The notes under the pieces are model-generated. The model worked only from the letters and a program-made list of their open reading frames with translations. It had not been told where the DNA came from and ran no database searches. A stretch of 29,735 nt of DNA from Sphaerochaeta sp. UBA5849. GTDB taxonomy: Bacteria; Spirochaetota; Spirochaetia; Sphaerochaetales; Sphaerochaetaceae. The stretch is taken from NCBI GenBank assembly GCA_002432715.1, contig DJGJ01000046.1, positions 8,666 through 38,400 of the forward strand. Direction: 5' to 3'. Positions 7,082 to 14,784 of this stretch are shown here, one piece after another. Both the position numbers and the translations under genes were made by a program. The stretch's first letter is position 1; each line of letters begins with the position of its first letter.

Positions 7082-8326
7082 CTACTGCAGTAGTTCCTCC
7101 ACATACGAAAACATCGCTTGTAGTGTATCACATAATTGGGCGGTCAGCGTGATTTGGTTTTCGAAGGAAACAGGATGGTCAAACACAGTGCTGACAATGG
7201 CATCGACGCCCCGGCCCTTCTCAACCAGCTGATAAGGTTCCTGCACCTTGGCTCTGAGCTTCTCCCTCCAGGTATCTTGCAGGCTGCGGCTCCTGGCCGC
7301 CAACCAGAACTCAAAAGAGTTCTTCCTGTGCAGGTAGACGACGGCAAGCTTCAATCCAAGAGGTTCGAATGCTTTGAAAGCCAGTGCCGCATAGCTCATA
7401 TCCGGATACCCTTGATGGATAGCAGTTATCTTTGCTTGGGGAAACCGCAACTGCAGTTCTGCTTGCAACTCGTTGAAAAGAGAGATGATCAAACGATAGC
7501 CTCTTTGGGGTAAGCCAGACTGGATACAATCGGTATAGTGATTAATCAGGACATCGCAGCTAAGCTTTCGGTTTGCCACCACGAGCATCTCAAAATCATC
7601 GGAGCTGAGCCTCTTATCCCTGCTGAACGAGCCCAAGGTTGCTCCGAAGAACTCAACCGAAGAGAAGCCGAGCCTGCCGAGCATTGTTTGGATTTCACTG
7701 GGGATGTAGAAGCGTTCCGTACTGTGTATGGTGTGTTCTACCTGCTCGTCGTCGATGAAGGTGGTCGTATTGCCATCGCGCATCCTGATCGCATCGAAGT
7801 GGTTTTGGGCGCAGGAGGAGCCTGCATCCTCGATGTTGCCGTAGAACTCGGCAAGCGGGTGGGTGAGAGCAAACAGGCCGTTGAGGGCTGTGAGTATCAG
7901 AAGGGCGTCATCCTTGAGGGACCTTGCGATGCTGACGAGAATCGCCTCATTCTCCTTGTCCGTCTCCATCAGGCAGAATCCGCCCTCACAGAGCATGATT
8001 GCAGCATCGAATCGGCCTTCAAAGTCCAGGTTTCGAGCATCGGCTTGGAGAAACGGGATGTTCAGCTTCTCCCTTTCGGCCTTCTCTTTCGCACGCTTCA
8101 GTTGCGCCTCGCTCAGGTCGATGCCGGTGACAGTATAGCCACGCTTGGCAAGCTCGATGGTGTGCCTGCCGGTACCACAGCCGACATCCAAAATTGTGAG
8201 GTTCTTGTCATAGCCCAGCTCCTGTTCGATGAAGTCGCACTCACCAAGTGTGCCCCGGGTGAAGGACTCATTGTCGTAGTGATGTGCGTAGTTCTTGAAA
8301 AGAGAGACATACCAAGGATCTGCCAT
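7082..8326 (-). CDS. SAM-dependent methyltransferase fused to an uncharacterised C-terminal domain
   Basis: Two-part 414-residue protein. Residues about 1-250 are a class I methyltransferase: motif I LTILDVGCGTGRHTIELAKR (about 43-62), acidic residue D70 at the end of strand 2 (TVTGIDLSE) and a MLCEGGFCLM strand 4 region near 111-120. Residues about 262-414 form a separate domain with IHQGYPDMSYAAL, LKLAVVYLHRKNSFEFWLA and a helical end; it recalls the stand-alone DUF7000 family, but this is from memory and unverified. The ATG at 8326 has AAGGGGG before it. It begins 44 bases after the HD-GYP gene and is 9 bases upstream of the PARG gene, so it is the first gene of the ADP-ribose cluster or a middle gene of a longer operon. 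The methyl acceptor is unknown. Confidence 0.85.
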   Translation of the reverse strand: MADPWYVSLFKNYAHHYDNESFTRGTLGECDFIEQELGYDKNLTILDVGCGTGRHTIELAKRGYTVTGIDLSEAQLKRAKEKAEREKLNIPFLQADARNLDFEGRFDAAIMLCEGGFCLMETDKENEAILVSIARSLKDDALLILTALNGLFALTHPLAEFYGNIEDAGSSCAQNHFDAIRMRDGNTTTFIDDEQVEHTIHSTERFYIPSEIQTMLGRLGFSSVEFFGATLGSFSRDKRLSSDDFEMLVVANRKLSCDVLINHYTDCIQSGLPQRGYRLIISLFNELQAELQLRFPQAKITAIHQGYPDMSYAALAFKAFEPLGLKLAVVYLHRKNSFEFWLAARSRSLQDTWREKLRAKVQEPYQLVEKGRGVDAIVSTVFDHPVSFENQITLTAQLCDTLQAMFSYVEELLQ

Positions 8327-8370
8327 GAGAAACCCCCTTGTCTCAGTCTCGCTCGATTTAGGGCATTGGT

Positions 8371-9396
8371 CTAGAGCAGATACAACTCGTTTTCGATGAA
8401 AACACTCACCAGGGCGGCATCAAACTGTGTTCCGCTGAAGAACTTGAGCTCCTCGATTGCTATCTCGGTGGGAAGGGCTGCACGATAGGCCCGGCTGCTT
8501 GTCATGGCATCATACGCATCGGCAAGGCTCACAATTCGCACCTCAAGCGGAATATCCTCTCCCTTCAGGCCAGCGGGATATCCAAGCCCGTCGATCCGCT
8601 CATGATGGCTGCGTACGATGGGAATATAGCGCTTCAGGTAGGGAAGGTGGGTGATAATGCGCTCACCTGCTTCCGGATGGGTCTTGATGATTGCATACTC
8701 CTCTTCGGTGAGCGAGGAATCCTTGTTCAATATCTCCTCGGGAATGCTGATCTTGCCGATGTCGTGGAGCAATGCACCCCCTTCCAGAATGTCCAGAGTC
8801 TCTTTCGGAAGATTCAGGACCTTGCCCAAGGCGACGGCAAGGTTGCGCACCCGGTTGCAGTGCCCCTTCGTGTAGGCGTCCTTTTGCTCGATGGTTTCGC
8901 TGAAAGCCTCCAGGGTGGCTATTGTGGTGTCCTCTAGTGAGGCTAGGACCTCCTTGAGCTCGGTTTCGAGCAACGCCTGCAGATGTTGCGATTGATACTG
9001 TTTCTGCAGCAAAAACTGCTCTTTCTCAGATGCTTCCAGCACCCGTCTGACGGTGGCAAGCAAGGTTTCGCGATGTACCGGTTTTGCCAGGTAATCGGCA
9101 GCTCCGAGGCGAATGGCACGCATGCCGGTGTCCAGGTCATTGAACGCGGTGATCATGATGATGGGAATCCGGGGATAACTTGCGCGAATCATCTCAAGCA
9201 ACTCAAGGCCGGAGAATCCCGGCATTTTGATATCAAGCAGGATAAGGTCTATGGAGTTCTCGCTTATCTTGAGCAGGTTCAGAAGTGCGTTGCCTTCTTC
9301 ACAGGCTGTCACCATATAGCCTTCTTTGCGAAGCATGATCTGAAGGATCTTTCGGATAGCAGGATCGTCATCGGTAGTAACAATATGTCTAGTCAT
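8371..9396 (-). CDS. Response regulator with HD-GYP output domain (c-di-GMP phosphodiesterase type)
   Basis: Two-component output protein of 341 residues. Receiver domain at about 1-115: acidic pair D9-D11 region (TTDDDP), phosphoacceptor D55 in LILLDIKMPG, T83 and K105 in DYLAKPV. A coiled linker at about 115-165 leads to an HD-GYP domain with H211-D212 (ALLHDIGK) and HHERIDGLGYP at 264-274, residues that bind the metals and the GYP loop expected for c-di-GMP hydrolysis. I chose the ATG at 9396, preceded by GGAG, over an in-frame GTG at 9420 that lacks a spaced ribosome site. The gene follows the ICMT-like gene by 26 bases. Its likely partner is the divergent sensor kinase at 9990-13118. Confidence 0.93.
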   Translation of the reverse strand: MTRHIVTTDDDPAIRKILQIMLRKEGYMVTACEEGNALLNLLKISENSIDLILLDIKMPGFSGLELLEMIRASYPRIPIIMITAFNDLDTGMRAIRLGAADYLAKPVHRETLLATVRRVLEASEKEQFLLQKQYQSQHLQALLETELKEVLASLEDTTIATLEAFSETIEQKDAYTKGHCNRVRNLAVALGKVLNLPKETLDILEGGALLHDIGKISIPEEILNKDSSLTEEEYAIIKTHPEAGERIITHLPYLKRYIPIVRSHHERIDGLGYPAGLKGEDIPLEVRIVSLADAYDAMTSSRAYRAALPTEIAIEELKFFSGTQFDAALVSVFIENELYLL

Positions 9397-9422
9397 TACG
9401 AGCTTCTCCGGTTTCGCCACCC

Positions 9423-9929
9423 CTAAAAGGGAATGAGGAAAGGTGTTTTCTTTTTATAGGCCTTATATTCGGGGAACATTTTGGGAAACAACACTACATC
9501 CTCAAGCATGATGAGAGCGAAGTTGCAGATGATGTATCCAATACATACCCAGACTATAGGAGCATGCCAGAAATAGAGGGCAGTCAACAAGGTGAAAAAA
9601 GAATACCAAAGGAAGCCCGGATGCCTGCACAGGCTGTAGGTCCCCTTTGTATAGAGTGTTCCATCACCGTACAAGTGGAGTTCCATCAGGACCGAATAGA
9701 GGGTTAAAAGCAGGAATAGCCCCATCAGGACCAAAAGAAGCACCCGCAGCCCGACTGCATGGGGTGATTGGTAGAGGATGAAAAAGAAGATAAATGGAAC
9801 AAACGTCAGGAAGAATCCGGCAAAGAAAAGCTTGGCAAGCCAAGGTTTTTTATACAATAAAGCAATATCGTATAGAGCTGCAAGCAAATAACCGCATGCC
9901 CCCAGCAGAAATAGTTTGATTATGTCCAT
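9423..9929 (-). CDS. Integral membrane protein of the isoprenylcysteine methyltransferase-like (ICMT/PEMT) family
   Basis: A 168-residue protein with about five hydrophobic segments (for example LFFAGFFLTFVPFIFFFILY and VLLLVLMGLFLLLTLYSVLM). The C-terminal half carries the ICMT/phospholipid-methyltransferase-like signature: GTYSLCRHPGFLWYS near residues 99-113 and LEDVVLFPKMFPEYKAYKKKTPFLIPF at the end, the regions that bind SAM in the family. The natural substrate in bacteria is generally not known. The ATG at 9929 has no clear Shine-Dalgarno, so the start is less certain than most here. It heads the minus-strand run and is divergent from the sensor kinase gene, sharing an AT-rich 60-base promoter region with it. 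Confidence 0.75.
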   Translation of the reverse strand: MDIIKLFLLGACGYLLAALYDIALLYKKPWLAKLFFAGFFLTFVPFIFFFILYQSPHAVGLRVLLLVLMGLFLLLTLYSVLMELHLYGDGTLYTKGTYSLCRHPGFLWYSFFTLLTALYFWHAPIVWVCIGYIICNFALIMLEDVVLFPKMFPEYKAYKKKTPFLIPF

Positions 9930-9945
9930 AAATTGACTCTATAAT
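9916..9945 (+). promoter_or_regulatory. Promoter of the sensor kinase gene
   Basis: TTGATT (9916-9921), 18 bases, then a perfect TATAAT (9940-9945). The expected transcript would begin near 9952, giving a leader of about 38 bases with GAGGAA ahead of the ATG at 9990. The -35 box lies inside the first codons of the divergent ICMT-like gene. Confidence 0.5.
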
Positions 9946-9989
9946 AATACAAATTTTACGCAAGTGAAAGGAAAAAACGAGGAATCCCT

Positions 9990-12900
9990 ATGATTATTGA
10001 TGTCTCAACTATCATCCCTGCAGTTGCATTCGTCTTATATGTGTCATTTGTCATATTCGGGTTCCTCCAATACAAGAAAGATCGCTTCTATTGGTCTTTC
10101 CAGCTCTACATGATTTTTGTGTCGATTTGGAGCTTCGGTTCGATGATGATGCACCTCAATAGTCCCATACAAACTCCCCTGTTTTGGAACCGCATCATGC
10201 TCATAGGCCTGCTGTCGGTTCCGTATGCACTGTGCAGCTTTGTGGTCGATATCCTGGAAATACAAAAACGCATGATTTTTAGGATCATCAACCTCAGTTA
10301 CATCTTGATCATTCCCTTGATGTACCTCAATTTTTCCGGCAACATCGTCAGCGATGCGGGATTCACCGCGCAAGGTGAATTCTATTACCAGCTCGCCCCC
10401 GGGGCACTTTCGGCGTATTCCTTGAGCTATGTCTATCTGATCTTCACCTTGGTCATGCTCCTGTTCGGGGCGAAACGACGCTCGAGCCAAGGCTTTCATA
10501 AGAATCTTGTACTTCCCCTGATTGGTGTCGCGATCATGCTCGTCGGTATTTTCATGAACGTCTTTCCCAAGTTCGGCCGGTATCCCATCGATATTTTTGC
10601 AGCCACCATCAATGCTGTGCTTCTCTTCTATACCATCTACAAGTACAAGCTGATCAACTACTCACGCGTGGGGCTTTCCATCATCTACTCCACCATTCTG
10701 GCAGCCGCGGCCTCGGTGGTGTACCTGTTGATCTTCTCGTTCATCCAGCACAACAACACCAACTTCGATCCGGGCAATATTTTCCAGCTCTCCTTCATCC
10801 TCGGTGTTGCAACGGTCCTGATCATTCATCCGCTGCGCAATCTGCTCTCTTATCTTGTTGATACCGTCATAATTCCCAAACGCCATCCGTATCAGACAAC
10901 AATCAAGAACCTGAGCAAGCGGTTGACGACGATTGTCAATCTTCATGACTTGGGCAACGAAGTTGTCAAGAGCTTGAGTACGGGACTGAAAACAGAGTGG
11001 GTTGTGTTTGTGGCAAAACGATATGACGAGAGCCGGAAGTTTTTCCTGGTAGCCAACAACAACTGTCCTTCCACCTGCAAAATCGGTCAGGAAATTGTTT
11101 TTACCTTTTCCCGTGAAGTTGAGCAGAAGCTGGAGCTGTACAAGAAGGAGAACCAAAGTTCGGTCATCAGTGTGAATCCTGATGAGCAGCGCATGGAAGT
11201 CAGCAGTTCCCTGCCTCCGGCTGATGTGCTGATTCCCTTGGTTTTCCGCAAGCAAATCGCCGGTTATATTCTCATCGGCTACGACCACACAAAGGCTCTG
11301 ATCAGCGAAATAGAGCGAGAGGCGTTGGAAATACTGGCCGCCCAAAGCAGCCTTTCGCTTGAGAATGCACTTTCCTTCGAACAACTGCGCATCCAGGGTG
11401 ATGAGTTGACTATGAGCAAGAACAAGCTTGAAGCCATATTCAACGGCATCGCCTCGCCTGTCTGCCTCATCGATATCGATTACACCATCCAGGAGGCCAA
11501 TACTGCGGCGGTAAGCTTTTTCGGTCAGGATAGGGAAACGCTCATAGGCGGCAAGTGCTACCGCTCATTCTTTCACCGAAGCCGCCCATGCCCGTTCTGC
11601 CAAGGTCTTGAATGCCTCCATACCGGGGTGCTGCAGGAAACCGAGGCCGATGTGGCTGAACAGGTATTTTCGTTCCAGTTTCACTCGGTGCGTTCCCCTG
11701 ACAAGAGCAAGAGCAAGGGCGTCTTCATCGAGATCATCAACGACATCACCGAGCAGAAGCACATGCAGGAGGAGTTGGTTAGGACCGAAAAGATGGCGGG
11801 CATCGGCACGCTGGCCGCAGGCATCGCCCATGAACTGAACAATCCACTTGCCGGCATCGTGGGGACTGCAGAGATCATGCTCAGCGAGATGGATGAGCAA
11901 AGCCCGCACCATGAATATGTCCAGGATATTCTCACATACTCAAAGACTGCCAGCGATGTCATCAAGGAGCTTTCCATCTACAGCCGCAAGGAGGAGGTGA
12001 AGCAGACCCAGCAGGTGGAGATTGTCAGGGTGTTGGAGTTCTCGCTGCGGCTTGCACTTCGCGGTGTCGATTCGCAGAACATTCGTGTCGAGCGCAATTA
12101 TCATGCACTTCCCTCCATTGAGGCCAATGAGGGAAAGCTTCAGCAGCTCTTCCTCAACCTCATCGTCAATGCCATCCAAGCGATGAACGGCAATGGCAAA
12201 CTCACCCTCAGTTGCGTGGAAAAGGATGGCTTTGTCCAAGTGAAGGTCGGTGATACCGGCTGCGGGATCCCCGAGAAGCACATGAGCCAGATTTTCACCC
12301 CGTTCTTCACCACCAAGGCTCCTGGAAGCGGCACAGGCCTTGGGCTTTCCAACTGCTACAATATTGTAGAGAAAATGGGTGGCCGCATCCGGGTCAAGAG
12401 TGAAGAGAATGTCGGTTCGGAATTTACCATCATTTTCGCCCTCAACGAGGAGAACAAGGAGAACATCAGCTTCCAGCTCGTGAACGACCAGAACGGCATG
12501 AACGACGTGTTCTTCATCCAGCGCAAAGTGCTGGTGGGGGAGAAGGGGTATCTTGAGGAGTCGATCCATCGAAAGGTGGATGAGAAGGCGATGCACATTC
12601 TTGCCTTCCGGGGCCTGCACCCGGTGGGGACGGTCTCGCTGATGACCAGCGAGCACTTCTGGCCGCTTCCTATCTCCAAATACTTCGATATCCAGAAAGT
12701 GCTCAAGACCCGCAAGGCGGCTGAGATCATCCGCCTTGCTGTGTTGCCCGAAATGCGCAACACCTCCGCGTCCATCGGCTTGATCATCCTGGTATTCCTG
12801 CTTGCACGAGCAACCGGGGTGGAGGAGTTGATCATCGATGTGTTCGCCGATGATGAGAAGACGATCAAGCTGTACAAGAAGTTCGGCTTCGTGGAAGTCG

Positions 12901-13118
12901 GCACCTACAACTCCCCTTCTGCTGTTACCGTGATGGTGCTGCAAAGCAAATCCACCCTTGAGAAGGACCGAAGCCAGCTCAGGCATTTTGTACGTCCTCT
13001 CTTTTCAAGACTCAGGACGCTCTTCGATTTCGGTCCCTACACCCAAGCCGTCCACGATGAAATGGACCGCATCCTGAGTGTGGACAAAGAGGAACCCGTG
13101 GAGATAGAAGCGATTTAG
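9990..13118 (+). CDS. Hybrid membrane sensor histidine kinase with C-terminal acyltransferase-like (GNAT/FeeM-like) domain
   Basis: A 1042-residue multi-domain protein. Residues about 1-290: eight or so membrane segments of the 7TM/histidine-kinase N-terminal type. About 300-460: GAF-like. About 480-590: PAS with a Cys cluster (GGKCYRSFFHRSRPCPFCQG). HisKA with phosphoacceptor H614 in AAGIAHELNNPLAG. HATPase with N box NLIVNAIQAM, VGDTGCGIPEKH and GTGLGLSNCYNIVEKMGG, ending near 817. Residues about 835-980 are unlike a kinase: FIQRKVLVGEKGYLEESIHR, EIIRLAVLP, then LYKKFGFVEVGTY, the pattern of GNAT folds of the N-acyl amino acid synthase/autoinducer synthase group. No receiver domain is fused, so the divergent HD-GYP regulator is the probable partner. 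Start ATG follows GAGGAA. The 3' end overlaps the convergent MscS gene by 4 bases. Confidence 0.93.
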   Translation: MIIDVSTIIPAVAFVLYVSFVIFGFLQYKKDRFYWSFQLYMIFVSIWSFGSMMMHLNSPIQTPLFWNRIMLIGLLSVPYALCSFVVDILEIQKRMIFRIINLSYILIIPLMYLNFSGNIVSDAGFTAQGEFYYQLAPGALSAYSLSYVYLIFTLVMLLFGAKRRSSQGFHKNLVLPLIGVAIMLVGIFMNVFPKFGRYPIDIFAATINAVLLFYTIYKYKLINYSRVGLSIIYSTILAAAASVVYLLIFSFIQHNNTNFDPGNIFQLSFILGVATVLIIHPLRNLLSYLVDTVIIPKRHPYQTTIKNLSKRLTTIVNLHDLGNEVVKSLSTGLKTEWVVFVAKRYDESRKFFLVANNNCPSTCKIGQEIVFTFSREVEQKLELYKKENQSSVISVNPDEQRMEVSSSLPPADVLIPLVFRKQIAGYILIGYDHTKALISEIEREALEILAAQSSLSLENALSFEQLRIQGDELTMSKNKLEAIFNGIASPVCLIDIDYTIQEANTAAVSFFGQDRETLIGGKCYRSFFHRSRPCPFCQGLECLHTGVLQETEADVAEQVFSFQFHSVRSPDKSKSKGVFIEIINDITEQKHMQEELVRTEKMAGIGTLAAGIAHELNNPLAGIVGTAEIMLSEMDEQSPHHEYVQDILTYSKTASDVIKELSIYSRKEEVKQTQQVEIVRVLEFSLRLALRGVDSQNIRVERNYHALPSIEANEGKLQQLFLNLIVNAIQAMNGNGKLTLSCVEKDGFVQVKVGDTGCGIPEKHMSQIFTPFFTTKAPGSGTGLGLSNCYNIVEKMGGRIRVKSEENVGSEFTIIFALNEENKENISFQLVNDQNGMNDVFFIQRKVLVGEKGYLEESIHRKVDEKAMHILAFRGLHPVGTVSLMTSEHFWPLPISKYFDIQKVLKTRKAAEIIRLAVLPEMRNTSASIGLIILVFLLARATGVEELIIDVFADDEKTIKLYKKFGFVEVGTYNSPSAVTVMVLQSKSTLEKDRSQLRHFVRPLFSRLRTLFDFGPYTQAVHDEMDRILSVDKEEPVEIEAI

Positions 13119-14185
13119 ACTGGAACGGTGAACACCTTCTGGGTCGGGTAGGCAAAGTCGATGCCCTCAGCACTGAACTTCTTGAGCAAGGCCAGGTTGA
13201 TCTCCTGTTGTACATCCATGTAAATCAGGTAATCGGGAGAGGGCACATAGTACACCGTTTCGAAAACCAGGGCGGAGGCCCCGAAGGTTTGGAGATGGGA
13301 ACGGTCGCAGATTACGCCTTTGATGGTTTGTACGTTGGCGATTGCTTCCTTGATGATTCCCACCACCTTTTCCACCTTCTCGATCGGGGTCTCGTAGGGA
13401 ATCGTGATGGTGGAGACCACGCGCCGACGTTGCATCTGCTTGTAGTTGTGAATCCGGCTTGATGTCAGATCGGAGTTGGAGATAATGAGGACTTCTCCGC
13501 TGAGAACCCTGATTCGGCTGCTCTTGACGCCAATCCGCTCGACAATGCCCGACTTGTCCCCGAATACGATGAAGTCGCCGAGTGCGAAGGGATGGTCGAA
13601 GAAGATTACGAAGTAGCTGAACAGGTCACCCAGAATTCCCTGAGCGGCTATGGCAACGGCGATACCGCCGACTCCCAGTCCTGCAAGGGCTGTGGTTATG
13701 TTGAAGCCCAGATTGCTGATCAAAATGAGAAATCCAACGACCCACAACAAGAGTTTTACGAAGGAGAGCAGCGGCTTGAGGTTTTTCGCATGCTCGTGGT
13801 TGGCATATTCCTTCTCAAAATACTTGGAGAAACTCAACTCAATGGCCTTGTTGACCGACCGTACAATGATGATGGTCATGATTACAGCGAAGACTATTTG
13901 AACAATTCTGTGAATTTCATCTGCGAACGAGACACTATTGAGAAAGATGGAGAGGGAGGCGAGGAAGAGCAGGGGGATGGCAATGCGTTTGGTGAAGCGC
14001 AACGCGGGAAGTGCAAAGGTCCTGACGCTTTTTTCATCCTTCATTTTGAGCGCTTCGAGCTTTTTGATGCGCTTGCCCAAAATGGCGTTTGCCGCCAGCA
14101 GCACGATAAAGGTGCCGATGAGTATGAAGAAGGAGACCATATACTGTTCTTGGAAGGTTTGCAAAATGTGTGTGATGTCTGTCAT
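13115..14185 (-). CDS. Small-conductance mechanosensitive channel (MscS family)
   Basis: Inner-membrane osmotic safety valve. The 356-residue product has three to five hydrophobic helices, then the pore helix and beta domain of MscS: ALAGLGVGGIAVAIAAQGIL followed by GDLFSYFVIFFDHPFALGDFI and GIVERIGVKSSRIRVLSGEVLIISNSDL, with the Gly/Ala-rich TM3 that lines the pore. The C-terminal segment (VVSTITIPYETPIEKVEKVVGIIKEA) is the usual cytoplasmic vestibule. The ATG at 14185 has no good Shine-Dalgarno; an AT-rich repeat (TATAGTATAGT) lies immediately upstream, so a very short leader is possible. Convergent with the sensor kinase and overlapping it by 4 bases. Confidence 0.93.
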   Translation of the reverse strand: MTDITHILQTFQEQYMVSFFILIGTFIVLLAANAILGKRIKKLEALKMKDEKSVRTFALPALRFTKRIAIPLLFLASLSIFLNSVSFADEIHRIVQIVFAVIMTIIIVRSVNKAIELSFSKYFEKEYANHEHAKNLKPLLSFVKLLLWVVGFLILISNLGFNITTALAGLGVGGIAVAIAAQGILGDLFSYFVIFFDHPFALGDFIVFGDKSGIVERIGVKSSRIRVLSGEVLIISNSDLTSSRIHNYKQMQRRRVVSTITIPYETPIEKVEKVVGIIKEAIANVQTIKGVICDRSHLQTFGASALVFETVYYVPSPDYLIYMDVQQEINLALLKKFSAEGIDFAYPTQKVFTVPV

Positions 14186-14220
14186 GCAGTCACTATACTA
14201 TACTTTTTGTCCGCCATCCA

Positions 14221-14538
14221 TCAGCTTGGATGCCTCGCTGAACCCAATCCGGCATGACTGCTGTCGCCTTCGATGACCAGGTTCCCTTGTATCGTCTCCA
14301 ACCTGAGATGGAGCATCCCATCGATACTATCATAGATGGGCCGCTTGCGCCGCCCAACATCCGTAAGCGTGATATGAACCTTCTCCCATCTGAAGGTGTT
14401 CTCTCGGATGTGGATGAGATGCAGCACCTGCTTTGTTGGTTGCTGGACTGCAATCTTGAAGTACCAGCCTTCAAAGTAGTGGTATTTTTTCTTGGTTCCT
14501 TGGAACCGTTCGGGATGGAAGAGCTTCCATTCTCTCAA
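14221..14538 (-). pseudogene. Remnant of a tocopherol-cyclase-family gene
   Basis: The 105-codon frame begins at a TTG (14538) behind TGAGGA and reads MREWKLFHPERFQG, then KKKYHYFEGWYFKIAV. The phrase YFEGWYFK after HPExFQG is the diagnostic N-terminal motif of the tocopherol cyclase family, whose members are about 300 residues or more. Just after it the middle of the protein is missing: the frame jumps to IRENTFRWEKVHITLTD, which resembles a later strand of the family (IGxNxFS), then stops. I read this as an internal deletion plus C-terminal loss. It could also be a short expressed relic because the start region and ribosome site look intact. Confidence 0.6.
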
Positions 14539-14784
14539 GATGGTTCCTCAGATAATGGCTGGAGGGTAACAGAGATAGGAACCTTTGCAGAGACCTGAAT
14601 TGTGCTGTGTGAAGGTAGGGAGAAATGTGTTTATTTTTCCTGCTATGCGGCCTTGAAAATTCCTGCAAAACTTGCAGAAAAACGCGTAAAATATAGCGAC
14701 CTTTTTTTACCTTGGTGATACACTGTCGATGACGATCATGAAGAGTCGAAAGGACCGTTGTTTTGGTCGCCAAGGACGATTTTT
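14539..14784. other. Intergenic region upstream of the aminomutase operon
   Basis: About 246 bases without a supported gene. It holds an inverted repeat CTGCAA-AAC-TTGCAG (14663-14677) and, 9 bases later, a possible -10 box TAAAAT (14687-14692) with no convincing -35 box. This fits an activator- or repressor-controlled promoter for the plus-strand operon, with a leader of about 85 bases. I found no riboswitch-like fold that I recognise. Confidence 0.4.

Noticed and set aside
11940..12986. A 348-codon open frame antisense to the sensor kinase
   Set aside because: It mirrors the kinase and acyltransferase domains, which are unmistakable on the plus strand, and its own product has no recognisable domain.
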